Origin: Oscillatoriales cyanobacterium PMM_0080
GTDB taxonomy: Bacteria; Cyanobacteriota; Cyanobacteriia; Cyanobacteriales; Microcoleaceae
Direction of reading: 5' to 3'
Length of the DNA stretch: 64,000 nucleotides
Assembly: GCA_949127775.1 (NCBI GenBank)
Contig: CASBQF010000019.1
Coordinates: 1 to 64,000, forward strand
The position numbers were made by a program, and so were the translations under genes. Of the stretch, positions 50,646 to 60,886 are shown in pieces; position 1 is the stretch's first letter; each line of letters begins with the position of its first letter. The notes beneath the pieces were generated by a model that was given only the letters and a program-made list of their open reading frames with translations, had not been told where the DNA came from and did not search any database.

Positions 50646-51896
50646 CTACATTTTTGCCAATAATTTACGTCGCAGCCGATCGAGCGCCGTACAGCTACTC
50701 AGATTCCGAATCCAATCACGGCTTCGCGCATCGCCAAACCGGTATTCAAAACTTTCTACCTCGCCGTCGCCCGCCAAACCGATATAAACCAGTCCGACAG
50801 GTTTAGCATCCGTGCCGCCTCCGGGCCCGGCAATACCTGTAATGCTCAATCCCCAATTGGTGTTGAGACTCGCGCGTACTCCCGCAGCCATTTGTTTGGC
50901 GACTTGATGGCTGACTGCCCCAAATTCGGCTAAATCTCGGGGATTAACACCTAATAATCGTTCCTTAACCCGATCGTCATAGGAAATAATTCCACCCAAG
51001 AAGTAGGAAGAACTACCGGCAACACCAGTCAGCATCGCTCCCAACCCGCCTCCCGTGCATGATTCAGCCACGCTGAGAGTTTCGCCAGTGGGCAGCAGCA
51101 ATTTACCGACAGTCGAAGGAAGGGTATCGGTATCGGCACCGTAACAGTCTAAACCGGCGATTTGTAGCAACTGTTGTTCGATCGGCTCAATTAACTTTTT
51201 AGCAGCAACTTCCGACTTGGCGCAGGCCGAAATTCGCAGTTTGACTTCGCCGTGATTGGCGTAGGGAGCCACAGTAGGATTAGTTAAATTCAGAAAACTA
51301 TCGACTTTTTCTGCCAATGCAGACTCAGCAATTCCCCAAAATTTCAAGGTGCGACTGCAAATAGTTTCGGTGCACCAACCTCCATTTTTCAGATAAGGAA
51401 CGGCGATTTCTGCCCACATCAACTGCATTTCCGCAGGTACGCCAGGAAAAGTCATGATTGTGACATTGGGAACAGGCTGCCAAATAATCCCCGGTGCAGA
51501 ACCTGTGCGGTTGGCCAAAATATCCGCGCCTTCGGGAATCAAAGCTTGTTTGCGGTTGCTGGGACTCATGGTGCGTCCCCGCTGAGCAAATTTTTGTTCG
51601 ATATCAGCGATAATTTCCGGTTTTTCGATGAGGGGAACACCAAAATAATCGGCGATAGTTTCGACTGTGAGGTCATCTGGTGTGGGCCCGAGCCCTCCGG
51701 TGAAAAGCAAAAGCTGCGATCGACCTACAGCTATTTCTAACACTTGTTTAAGGCGATCGGGATTGTCGCCCACCACTGTTTGATAGTAGTGAGGAATTCC
51801 CAAACTCGCTAATTCTTTAGCTAAAAACTGGGAATTGCTATTAAGAATATCGCCTAACAGCAATTCAGTGCCAACACAAATAATTTCAGCAACCAT
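50646..51896 (-). CDS. cinA: CinA family protein
   Basis: EIICVGTELLLGDILNSNSQFLAKEL, LFTGGLGPTPDDLTVETIA, VAESCTGGGLGAMLTGVAGSSSYFLGGIISY, GIAGPGGGTDAKPVGLVYIGL. Confidence 0.96.
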   Translation of the reverse strand: MVAEIICVGTELLLGDILNSNSQFLAKELASLGIPHYYQTVVGDNPDRLKQVLEIAVGRSQLLLFTGGLGPTPDDLTVETIADYFGVPLIEKPEIIADIEQKFAQRGRTMSPSNRKQALIPEGADILANRTGSAPGIIWQPVPNVTIMTFPGVPAEMQLMWAEIAVPYLKNGGWCTETICSRTLKFWGIAESALAEKVDSFLNLTNPTVAPYANHGEVKLRISACAKSEVAAKKLIEPIEQQLLQIAGLDCYGADTDTLPSTVGKLLLPTGETLSVAESCTGGGLGAMLTGVAGSSSYFLGGIISYDDRVKERLLGVNPRDLAEFGAVSHQVAKQMAAGVRASLNTNWGLSITGIAGPGGGTDAKPVGLVYIGLAGDGEVESFEYRFGDARSRDWIRNLSSCTALDRLRRKLLAKM

Positions 51897-52109
51897 TATT
51901 CGATTTTAGATTTTGGATTGGGCATGGGAAATTAGTTATTGGTTATTGGTTATTGGTTATTACCCGCAATCAGGAGACGGCAATGCCGTTTCCCTACCCG
52001 AAAATAACCTTGCAGGGAGACAGTATTGCCGTCTCCTCCTCGCTAACCAGTAACAAATAACAAATAACAACTAACAACTAACCATTGACTAATGACTACT
52101 GACTAATGA

Positions 52110-53165
52110 CTATCGAGCGTGTCTCCAAACTTTCCAGCTAGCGTATCCCAACAAACTTGTCGCACCCATAGCATAAATAATGCCGCTGGGAACCGAAAAA
52201 GCCAGGGCTAAACTTCCTACCCAAAGTGTCAGGGCGTAAATAAACAAAACCGCAAATCGATGGGATAATCCTGCATCCAGCAATCGGTGGTGGAGGTGGC
52301 GTTTGTCAGCAATAAACGGTGATTTGCCGTTACGGAGTCGATCGAGAATCACCGCCGACATATCTAAAATCGGTACAGCTAAAATTAAATATGGCAGCAA
52401 CACAGAAGTAACAGCCGTAGTTTTAACTAACCCAATTACTCCGACTCCAGCCAGAGTAAACCCGATAAAATAAGCCCCGCCATCTCCCATAAAAATTTGA
52501 GCCGGATTGAAATTGTAGCGCAGAAAACCCAAGGCCCCGCCAGCTAAAGCCGCTGCAATTAAGGCCGCAGCCGGTTGGTGCATTGATAAACTGACAATCA
52601 GCATTACAACTGCTGCAATCCCTGAAACTCCGGCTGCTAAACCGTCCAAACCATCAATCCAGTTGATGGCGTTGGCCATACCGACGAGCCAAATCACGGT
52701 AATTGGCAAGCTCAGCCAGCCAAGATTCGTCATTCCCAGGGAGGGAACTGTCAAAAACTCGATTTGTACGCCTGCCATCCAAGCGATGCTGGATACTCCA
52801 ATTTGCATGAGCAAGCGTTTTATGGCTGAGAGTGAAAATAGGTCGTCTGCTAAACCGATGAGGAAGAATCCGATGCCGCCGAGGGTGACTCCCCAAATTT
52901 GGTATTCATCTTTGGGATTGAGAACTTGCCCGCTAGCATCGATGAAGCCTCCACAGAGCCAGACAATTAAAAGAGCAAGGATAGTGCCTAGAAAGATGGA
53001 TACTCCTCCCAAGCGCACCATTGGGCGCTGGTGGACTTTTCGATCGCCTGGTCGATCGACTCGCCCGCTTTTGAGACCAATGGTTTTGACTATTGGCGTA
53101 CTCCAGAGGACGAAGATCGCAGAAACCAGAAAGGCTAGTAAGTGGTAGAACAGATGGTGGGGCAT
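52110..53165 (-). CDS. MraY/WecA-family phospho-sugar transferase
   Basis: GRVDRPGDRKVHQRPMVRLGGVSIFLG, NAINWIDGLDGLAAGVSGIAA, IFMGDGGAYFIGFTLAG, DKRHLHHRLLDAG. Confidence 0.94.
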   Translation of the reverse strand: MPHHLFYHLLAFLVSAIFVLWSTPIVKTIGLKSGRVDRPGDRKVHQRPMVRLGGVSIFLGTILALLIVWLCGGFIDASGQVLNPKDEYQIWGVTLGGIGFFLIGLADDLFSLSAIKRLLMQIGVSSIAWMAGVQIEFLTVPSLGMTNLGWLSLPITVIWLVGMANAINWIDGLDGLAAGVSGIAAVVMLIVSLSMHQPAAALIAAALAGGALGFLRYNFNPAQIFMGDGGAYFIGFTLAGVGVIGLVKTTAVTSVLLPYLILAVPILDMSAVILDRLRNGKSPFIADKRHLHHRLLDAGLSHRFAVLFIYALTLWVGSLALAFSVPSGIIYAMGATSLLGYASWKVWRHAR

Positions 53166-53725
53166 CTGAAATTAATTTTAAATAGTGCGGACAATTATAC
53201 TGTCAGGCAGAGTCTACTACATTTCAGATGGCTTATCACAAGGAAGCATCTTTAAGTGCGACTGGGGGTTTGGGAGCCGGAGATTTACCGGAGTGGAAGT
53301 TGCAGGATCGGAAATTGTGAGGTTTTTAACTTACAGCAGGTTGCAAGTTTATGAGGTACTATCAATATCCCGTAGGGACACGGCAATGCCGTGTCCCCAC
53401 AAGAGCTACGTACCTCACATACCCGAACATTGCTGTATAACTCTCGAATTAAGGGCTAGTAAATCGATCTTTCGATCGCGAAATAGTCGATCGATATTTA
53501 GCAAACGAGCCTAGTTGAATGGTATTTTTCACGATCGACAAATACCATTACTCAAACCAGCCCCGCCCGACAAATATCTTCAGTAAAAAACGCCTTTCGC
53601 GAGCGATGTTTTTGGTCAAAACCGCCGATCGAGATCGCTACCCACCACTTTCAATCTTTTGTGGCTCTTTTACCTTTTTACCCGTACACTTCCAACTACC
53701 AATTCCCCGTCATGGATCAGGAAAA

Positions 53726-55009
53726 TTAAGCTAGTGCTGGCACTCTCAAGGACAAGTGCGGATATAACGGGAAGCGACCGCAAAGTGCCGCAACTCGCCG
53801 CAGACAATCGGCGGCGACGCTTTCATCTTCGGGATTCAGGAGTCGATCGGCAATAATATTACCAATCTCGGTAAATTCAGGAGTTCCCATTCCCCTCGTC
53901 GTCATCGCCGCCGAACCGAGTCTCAAACCGCTGGTGACAAAAGGCGATGCCGGATCGAAAGGCACGGTATTTTTATTAGCAGTAATGTTCACACCGCTGA
54001 CTAATCGATCGGCTACTTTGCCTGTCATATTGACCGATTGCAAATCAATTAACATTAAGTGATTGTCAGTGCCACCGGAAACGAGTTTTAAACCCCGCTT
54101 CTGCAACTGTGCAGCTAAAGCGCGCGCATTTTCAATTACTTGACCGGAATAAGTTGTAAATTCTGGCTTTAATGCTTCACCGAAAGCTACTGCTTTGCCC
54201 GCAATCACGTGTTCCAAAGGCCCACCCTGAGAGCCAGGAAACACAGCTTTATCAAACTTTTTGCCTAGTTCTATGTCATTTGTCAAAATCAAGCCACCAC
54301 GGGGGCCGCGCAGGGTTTTGTGAGTGGTAGTTGTGACTGCATGACAGTGCTGAATCGGGCTGGGGTGGTGGCCTGTGGCGACTAACCCGGCGATGTGGGC
54401 GATATCGGCGAGCAGATAAGCTCCAATTTCGTCCGCGATCGCTCTAAACTTCTCAAAGTTGATAATTCGCGAATAAGCTGAATAGCCGCAAATTAGCAAT
54501 TTTGGTCGGTTTGCTTTGGCCTGTGCCAAAATTTCGTCGTAGTCTAACTGTTCTGTTTCTTTGCTGACACCGTAGTGAAAAGCTTTGAACCATTTACCAG
54601 ATACGTTGACCGGCGAACCGTGAGTCAAGTGTCCGCCGTGGGACAAATCCATGCCCATAATGCCGTCCCCTGGCTCTAGCAAACTCAAAAACACTGCAAA
54701 GTTAGCTTGAGCACCGGAGTGGGGCTGGACGTTGGCGTGAGCGGCTCCAAAAAGCTGTTTGGCGCGATCGATCGCAATTTGCTCGATGCCGTCAATAAAT
54801 TCACAGCCGCCGTAGTAGCGTTTGGTTGGGAGTCCTTCGGCGTACTTATTTGTTAGCACAGAGCCTTGAGCTGCCATTACCGCTGCGGAGGTAAAGTTTT
54901 CGCTGGCGATGAGCTCTAGGTGATCTCGCTGGCGCCCGAGCTCTTGCCCGATTAAATCAGCAATTAGCGGATCGGTTTTGGAAAGAAAGTCAAAGTTAGA
55001 GTCCGTCAC
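53726..55009 (-). CDS. glyA: Serine hydroxymethyltransferase
   Basis: [71 protein letters not shown]-type motif; GTG start at 55009 preferred. Confidence 0.97.
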   Translation of the reverse strand: MTDSNFDFLSKTDPLIADLIGQELGRQRDHLELIASENFTSAAVMAAQGSVLTNKYAEGLPTKRYYGGCEFIDGIEQIAIDRAKQLFGAAHANVQPHSGAQANFAVFLSLLEPGDGIMGMDLSHGGHLTHGSPVNVSGKWFKAFHYGVSKETEQLDYDEILAQAKANRPKLLICGYSAYSRIINFEKFRAIADEIGAYLLADIAHIAGLVATGHHPSPIQHCHAVTTTTHKTLRGPRGGLILTNDIELGKKFDKAVFPGSQGGPLEHVIAGKAVAFGEALKPEFTTYSGQVIENARALAAQLQKRGLKLVSGGTDNHLMLIDLQSVNMTGKVADRLVSGVNITANKNTVPFDPASPFVTSGLRLGSAAMTTRGMGTPEFTEIGNIIADRLLNPEDESVAADCLRRVAALCGRFPLYPHLSLRVPALA

Positions 55010-55178
55010 AATAATCAACCTCTTAAGAAATTTGGGGATTGGGAATTGGCGATCTTGTACCATACTATGGATTTCGCACCAGTGACCGAAATATTACGTT
55101 GTGTTCAGGTTAAGCTCTTTGTCCCAAACTCCTGACCTACAATGAAACTACTGGTGTGAAACCTGTCGAAGGTATCAA

Positions 55179-55376
55179 ATGTTAGTCATTTTAATGGAAA
55201 ATCAGATGATTTCCCCTCAGTGTGTTTGCCAAGGTTGTTTGTTGGCCGATCGCACGGGCCAACCGCGCTGGAGCGGTGGAGAGCTTCGCTGTGGCCATCC
55301 AGTTGCCAAACCTACAGAAAATTTGCCCGATCGATACGAGTGTCAAATGGGCTTCGTCATTGCCAATATTAAATAA
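55179..55376 (+). CDS. Hypothetical small Cys-rich protein
   Basis: CVCQGC...LRCGHP...YEC pattern; 65-aa ORF. Confidence 0.45.
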   Translation: MLVILMENQMISPQCVCQGCLLADRTGQPRWSGGELRCGHPVAKPTENLPDRYECQMGFVIANIK

Positions 55377-55574
55377 TTATGGGGCATCGAGCATCAGCCT
55401 GCACAGGGCATGGGCATGGGCAGTGACTATTGAAGCCGACTTGATATAAATACCTCTGAATCTACTCGGCTTGCTCGTGTGGGAAAATTCCGGGCGAGTC
55501 GGAACTGAGCCTACTGCGTTATGCTGAATTTAATAGGAATTAATAGTTCACCGATCGACTCAGGAGAGTTCATT

Positions 55575-56048
55575 ATGACTTGGCGCGGGTCTACAACTGT
55601 TCCAGACCGAATTTTTGCTTCTTTGCCTTACTTGCTACCGCTGATTGACGGGCTTGCCTTTGGCAGGTATCTGTTTACACAGTTTCCTGTCCTACAACTG
55701 TTGTTGATACCGCTATCTCCATTGATTCAAATTTATAGTTTGCCCTTTGCTAGCTTGATTATTTTCTTTGCCCTGTATTTAGGGGTAGTTAGAAACGAAA
55801 ACATTAGTCACTTCATTCGTTTTAATGCGATGCAGGCGATTCTTTTAGACATTGTTTTGATGCTATGCGGTCTAGTTTTGCCAATTTTTTCAAAAGGCTT
55901 CCAAGTCGCATTTATTGCAGAAACTCTGTATAATATGGTGTTTTTAGGCGCTTTGGCTGCATTTTTCTATGCAGTTATTCAGTCGGCATTGGGACGCTAT
56001 GCAGAAATTCCGCCGCTTTCGGATGCTGTTTATATGCAGGTACGATAG
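55575..56048 (+). CDS. Tic20 family protein
   Basis: RIFASLPYLLPLIDGLAFGRYLF, ISHFIRFNAMQAILLDI. Confidence 0.9.
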   Translation: MTWRGSTTVPDRIFASLPYLLPLIDGLAFGRYLFTQFPVLQLLLIPLSPLIQIYSLPFASLIIFFALYLGVVRNENISHFIRFNAMQAILLDIVLMLCGLVLPIFSKGFQVAFIAETLYNMVFLGALAAFFYAVIQSALGRYAEIPPLSDAVYMQVR

Positions 56049-56175
56049 TCAGTAGTTATTGGTTATTTGTTGGTTGTTATTTGTTGGTTGTTATTTGTTG
56101 GTTGTTATTTGTTATTCGGATCGAAACTAATAACCAATAACTAATAACCAATAACCAATAACTAATAACCAATAA

Positions 56176-56949
56176 CTAATAACTAATGACTGTATTTTCC
56201 AGACTACCAATGCCTTCTATTTCAATGCGAACTCGATCGCCTATTTGCAGCGGCCCTACTCCTTGGGGCGTTCCAGTCAGAATCACATCGCCGGGATTTA
56301 GGGTCATGATTTGACTGATGTAGGAGACGAGAAAGTCTGGGCAAAATACCATGCGATCGATCGCAGATGACTGTACCGGTCGATCGCTCCCATTGACAAA
56401 AGTCTGCAATTGTGCAGCGGGACTGAGTTCGCGGACAATCCAAGGCCCCAAGGGACAAAACGTATCGAAACCTTTGGCCCGAACCCATTGATTATCCCGC
56501 TTTTGCAAATCTCTAGCTGTTACGTCATTGGCGATCGTATAGCCCCAAATTTTGCCATGTGCTTGTTCGGGAGTGCAGTTGACGCAATGTTCGCCAATCA
56601 CCAGGGCTAATTCTCCTTCATAGTCTATCCTTTCCGACTGCTGCGGATAGCGAATCGCTGCACCTGCTGCGATGACAGCACTGGGCGGCTTGAAAAACAG
56701 CAGAGGTTCAGCAGGTACGGAACTACCCATTTCCGCGGCATGATCGCTATAATTTTTGCCGACGCCGATAATTTTTGAGGGAGAGCACGGGGCGAGAATT
56801 TGGTAACTCTCTGGTGAAAGTTCCAAATCAGTTGGTTGTCCTTGTAACCAGGGAGGTGCATCAAATACTTGAACGTTACGGCTCAGTTGCAGTAAACCGT
56901 AATGGATGTTTCCTTTTGTTGTTTTAACTCGAACATAGCGTTTTGCCAT
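56176..56949 (-). CDS. Fumarylacetoacetate hydrolase family protein
   Basis: KIIGVGKNYSDHAAEMGSSVPAEPLLFFKPPSAVI, DYEGELALVIG, GYTIANDVTARDLQ, GDVILTGTPQGVGPLQIGD. Confidence 0.95.
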   Translation of the reverse strand: MAKRYVRVKTTKGNIHYGLLQLSRNVQVFDAPPWLQGQPTDLELSPESYQILAPCSPSKIIGVGKNYSDHAAEMGSSVPAEPLLFFKPPSAVIAAGAAIRYPQQSERIDYEGELALVIGEHCVNCTPEQAHGKIWGYTIANDVTARDLQKRDNQWVRAKGFDTFCPLGPWIVRELSPAAQLQTFVNGSDRPVQSSAIDRMVFCPDFLVSYISQIMTLNPGDVILTGTPQGVGPLQIGDRVRIEIEGIGSLENTVISY

Positions 56950-56962
56950 AATATTTTAGATT

Positions 56963-57577
56963 TTAGATTTTGGATTTTAGATTACCACTTTCTGTGCAAA
57001 TTCCGTGCAGCGGTTTGTCCCAGGAGTCAACTGGTAGTTTGGCGAGCAAGGCAAATTCAAAGATAATGCCGATCGCCATTTTTGATTCCCACTCAGCTAA
57101 ACTGAGCATTCTGTCATAGTAGCCACCGCCGTAGCCCAAGCGATAGCCGCGAACATCGCAACCTACAGCCGGTACGAGGATTAAATCTACTTCTGAGTGG
57201 TCTATTTTAGGAGCATCAGGCAGCGGTTCTTGGATGCCATAAGCGACCGTATGTAAAGCATCTCCGGGCTGCCAGATGTGCCAGGATAGCTGTTTGCCGA
57301 CACAGCGTGGAAATCCCCATTTTTTGGGGATGGTAAATAGAGGACTTAAATCTGGTTCTTGGCGAAAGCTAAAGTAGGCAAGAATTGTTTTTGCTTGGGT
57401 AAATAGGGGCGAGTTTTGTAGGTGGTTGCAAAGTCGATCGCTCTTTTCTCTCCATTCTTGTGCTGATAGGGATTTGCGGGTGTTCAGGAGCGATTTTCTT
57501 AATTCGGTTTTAGTTAATGAAGGTTCAGGAGTATTCATCATACAGTCATGAAAAATCGTTGGTAGTGAGGAATGCAA
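56963..57577 (-). CDS. 5-formyltetrahydrofolate cyclo-ligase
   Basis: ILAYFSFRQEPDLSPLF, LILVPAVGCDVRGYRLGYGGGYYDRML. Confidence 0.92.
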   Translation of the reverse strand: MHSSLPTIFHDCMMNTPEPSLTKTELRKSLLNTRKSLSAQEWREKSDRLCNHLQNSPLFTQAKTILAYFSFRQEPDLSPLFTIPKKWGFPRCVGKQLSWHIWQPGDALHTVAYGIQEPLPDAPKIDHSEVDLILVPAVGCDVRGYRLGYGGGYYDRMLSLAEWESKMAIGIIFEFALLAKLPVDSWDKPLHGICTESGNLKSKI

Positions 57578-57644
57578 GTCCTTGAATTTTAAGGACTTGC
57601 ATTCCGAAATATCGAGCCAATCTTATTATGGTAGTTTGATTTGT

Positions 57645-59003
57645 CTAGGATTTGCGATCGAGACGAATCGCTTGTTCCAAAGCAGTTTTTTCCCTGGATC
57701 TCCGCACGTAAGGCTGCAACTTAGCAACATCCCAGCCAGTCAAAATCTGCATATCTTCCAAATTCATCCCCCGCATTAACATCTCCACGCACCAGGTTTG
57801 TTGAGTTTGTTCGATCGCGATTGCCTCTGCTTCAACACCAACTAATCCCGCAATCAATTCTTCCCACAACTCTACTAAATCATTTTCCGACAGCGGTTTT
57901 CCAGTTCGATTTAAAAACAAAGCTGACTCGCTGTCTTTCCGGCTTTTCAACCACTGAGTCAGCGGATTGTTAGTATAAGAACCGTAGCGCTTGCCCAAAA
58001 TCCACTGATTGACGGGAACTTGCCGCCCCAAACCTTGGGTGACTTGCAGCAGTTGTTGGTGAGAATCGCTGATGTGGTGCGATCGCCCCAACCCAACAAT
58101 CTCATTTGCACTCAATCCCGATCCAAACAAAACATATACTAAAGCATATTGTGGCATTCCCAGCTTTTTAGCCCGCTGCAAAATACTGCCGACTAAATTT
58201 GCTGGCAAATCTGACACATTTTCCCCAGCAGTTTTTTTAGTCGTTAACTCCGATTTAATAGTAGATTGATTCTGGGCGATCGGGCGATCGAGAATTTGAG
58301 CATCCACCCCACCAGACGACAAAATCGTAGCTTCCACCTTCCGATCCTCACTCAAAAAACTAACATTCTCCTTTTCTTCCTTCTCATCAAAAGACGATAC
58401 AGCCCCGTGCAAAAACAGCGTGACCAAATTTTCCAAAAAATCCTCCCGATCCTGCCAAAGTTCGTGAAATTCGCTAGTAAACTCAATCACCGCATATCCC
58501 ACCAACATCCCATTGAGTAAACTCGCCAGCTTTTCGGCGCTCAAATTCGTGTGCAACTTCTCGCGATCGATCGCAGCAGCAAAATATTCCGCTGCGTAGC
58601 GGTTGACTTCCGTAAAGCCTCTACCCAAAGCCGCCCGATTTTCTGCGGGGTACTTTCCTGCTTCGCCCACCACCGATCGCACGACTTCGGGAACCCTTTC
58701 TAGGGATTCCAAACACGCAATAGCGTAGTCTTTGAGGGCTTCGTGAATGCTGCTAGTCTGATTTGTCCGATCGACTAAACTTTCACCCAACTTAGTAAAT
58801 ACGGCAGCCTCTTCAATGACTGCCAAAAGCAAGCCGTGCTTGCTTCCAAACTGCCGAAATAGCGTTACCTCATTAACTTCAGCTAATTCTGCAATTTGCT
58901 TAGTCGTGGTTTCGGTAACTCCCCGAGAGACAAATAACTCTAGCGCTGCACCGATTAAACGCTGCCGAGTTGGATTCCGTTGAGCGGCCATAATAAATTG
59001 CAA
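57645..59003 (-). CDS. TetR/AcrR-type regulator with C-terminal tyrosine-recombinase-like domain
   Basis: TetR HTH RQRLIGAALELFVSRGVTETTTKQIAELAEVNEVTLFRQFGSKHGLL; C-terminus ALVYVLFGSGLSANEIVGLGRS...ALFLNRTGKPLSENDLVELWEEL...TWCVEMLMRGMNLEDMQILTGWDVAKLQPYVRRS. Confidence 0.88.
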   Translation of the reverse strand: MQFIMAAQRNPTRQRLIGAALELFVSRGVTETTTKQIAELAEVNEVTLFRQFGSKHGLLLAVIEEAAVFTKLGESLVDRTNQTSSIHEALKDYAIACLESLERVPEVVRSVVGEAGKYPAENRAALGRGFTEVNRYAAEYFAAAIDREKLHTNLSAEKLASLLNGMLVGYAVIEFTSEFHELWQDREDFLENLVTLFLHGAVSSFDEKEEKENVSFLSEDRKVEATILSSGGVDAQILDRPIAQNQSTIKSELTTKKTAGENVSDLPANLVGSILQRAKKLGMPQYALVYVLFGSGLSANEIVGLGRSHHISDSHQQLLQVTQGLGRQVPVNQWILGKRYGSYTNNPLTQWLKSRKDSESALFLNRTGKPLSENDLVELWEELIAGLVGVEAEAIAIEQTQQTWCVEMLMRGMNLEDMQILTGWDVAKLQPYVRRSREKTALEQAIRLDRKS

Positions 59004-59176
59004 GCGTTACTTGCATAAAAAGGAAACGCCTGTTAAGCTAAATATGTAAGTAAAACTTGCACTTCCTGTTCCACCTGTAACCGTATGCTTTCGCGAGCAT
59101 CAGTTTTAACCAGTGTATAGGGGAAGGCAGATCGATGTTTTGTCAGCAGAGCGCCGTTATCTAAAATAAAGACTTC

Positions 59177-60037
59177 ATGACTTATAATTCCGTCGAAACG
59201 GCCCTTGAGGGCAAACAGTCGATCGCATTTAACTGGACGACTGCGGCATTTTTTGGGATAATACACGGCTTAGCATTATTAGCCCCCTGGTTTTTTTCTT
59301 GGTCTGCTTTAGGTGTAGCGATATTTCTGCACTGGCTGTTTGGCAGCATTGGGATTTGCTTGGGATATCACCGAATGTTAACTCATCGTAGCTTCCAAGT
59401 GCCTAAATGGCTAGAATATGCGATCGTCACAATAGGTGCTTTAGCCTTACAAGGCGGGCCAATTTTTTGGGTTTCTGGGCATCGGCAGCATCACCTTTAT
59501 ACAGAAGATAACGATCAAGATCCTTACTCCGCACGGCGCGGTTTTTGGTGGAGTCATATGATATGGATCTTTTACCCGCACCAAAAGTTTTTTGATTACG
59601 AAACTTACAAAAAATACGCTCCAGATTTAGCGAAAGATCCATTTTACCGCTGGTTAGATCGCAACTTTTTGATACTACAAATTCCTGTAGGAATCTTGCT
59701 GTACCTAATTGGTGGTTGGTCATTTGTGATTTACGGCGTATTTCTCAGGGCCGTTTTGCTGTGGCATAGCACTTGGTTAATCAACTCTGCCAGCCATATG
59801 ACAGGCTACCGCACATTCAAGTCCCAAGACAATTCTCGAAACCTTTGGTGGGCAGCAATTCTCACCTACGGAGAAGGCTGGCACAACAACCATCACGCTT
59901 ATCCGAACGTAGCAAAAGCTGGATGGAAATGGTGGGAAATTGATATGACTTGGTGGGCGATTAAAATTTTGCAAGTGCTGGGTTTAGCCAAGAAAGTGAT
60001 ACTGCCACCACGAATTGCTACCGATTCAAAGTTTTAA
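59177..60037 (+). CDS. Acyl-lipid/acyl-CoA desaturase (DesC/delta-9-like)
   Basis: His boxes GYHRMLTHRSF, GHRQHHLYTEDNDQDPYSA, GEGWHNNHHAYP. Confidence 0.93.
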   Translation: MTYNSVETALEGKQSIAFNWTTAAFFGIIHGLALLAPWFFSWSALGVAIFLHWLFGSIGICLGYHRMLTHRSFQVPKWLEYAIVTIGALALQGGPIFWVSGHRQHHLYTEDNDQDPYSARRGFWWSHMIWIFYPHQKFFDYETYKKYAPDLAKDPFYRWLDRNFLILQIPVGILLYLIGGWSFVIYGVFLRAVLLWHSTWLINSASHMTGYRTFKSQDNSRNLWWAAILTYGEGWHNNHHAYPNVAKAGWKWWEIDMTWWAIKILQVLGLAKKVILPPRIATDSKF

Positions 60038-60197
60038 TTTTTAGTCGCGATGCAGCAACAGTAATTTAGTTGATAAACCCGGTTGATTTAATCAATTGGG
60101 TTGATCGGATTTTGGGTATTGCGACTTAGTTTTCTGATAACCTTATATCAAAAGCATCTTTTTGGTCTAAAAGGCGATCGCCCTAATTATTCTTCAC

Positions 60198-60455
60198 TCA
60201 AACTATTTCCGAAGCTAAAAGCCTACCATCAACTCGCTCATATTCATCTTCCAGTAGCCACGAATGAGCCTCATCGTAACTTGAACCTAAAAACAGCAGT
60301 TTATAATTCGGCGATGGCTCGTAAATACCACACTTACTATTTTTGCCACCCACTAACATCAGAATCCGAGGCGGGAAAACAATCGGATCAACCCACAACT
60401 CGATAAATTCCCAATCATTGACTTGTTCGACGAGGCTTTGTGCGGGGGATAACAT
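60198..60455 (-). CDS. Hypothetical small acidic protein overlapping the upstream gene
   Basis: 85-aa ORF; start overlaps the end of 60415-60777 by about 41 bp. Confidence 0.6.
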   Translation of the reverse strand: MLSPAQSLVEQVNDWEFIELWVDPIVFPPRILMLVGGKNSKCGIYEPSPNYKLLFLGSSYDEAHSWLLEDEYERVDGRLLASEIV

Positions 60456-60777
60456 GGTAATTATCAGTTCCTTTGATGATTTTAATTTCTGCGTAATATA
60501 GCGGAATGCGACTGCCGTCGGCTCTGATTTGATGACCTATAGGATAATCAAAGTATAGCCCGTAGCGATCGTAGTCATCGGTTTCATCCTCAATCCCTGT
60601 AAGCTCTCCTCTATCTATAATAGCTTGTATCACTAAATCCATTGTGGCTCTGTCATTAAAAACATGAGCTTTTTCTTCTTTTCTCAGCAGTCTTTGTACC
60701 TGTGGCGTTTCGGGAAGATGTTTGTCAAATAAACTGGTTCTTGGGTCTGGTGTTAGTTCGCGGTTAATGCCACTCAT
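60415..60777 (-). CDS. Hypothetical protein resembling polymorphic-toxin-type C-terminal domains
   Basis: HVFNDRATMDLVIQAIIDRGELTGIED...DRYGLYFDYPIGHQIRADGSRIPLYYAEIKIIKGTDNYHVIPRTKP; similarity is from memory. Confidence 0.6.
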   Translation of the reverse strand: MSGINRELTPDPRTSLFDKHLPETPQVQRLLRKEEKAHVFNDRATMDLVIQAIIDRGELTGIEDETDDYDRYGLYFDYPIGHQIRADGSRIPLYYAEIKIIKGTDNYHVIPRTKPRRTSQ

Positions 60778-60886
60778 TAACTAATTATATAGGATACTCG
60801 CAATTGATCCTACCATAACCTTATATCAAAAGCGCCCTGAATTGAATTGAGGAGCGAGCGCTTTTAAATAACAGAACACAGGATAT

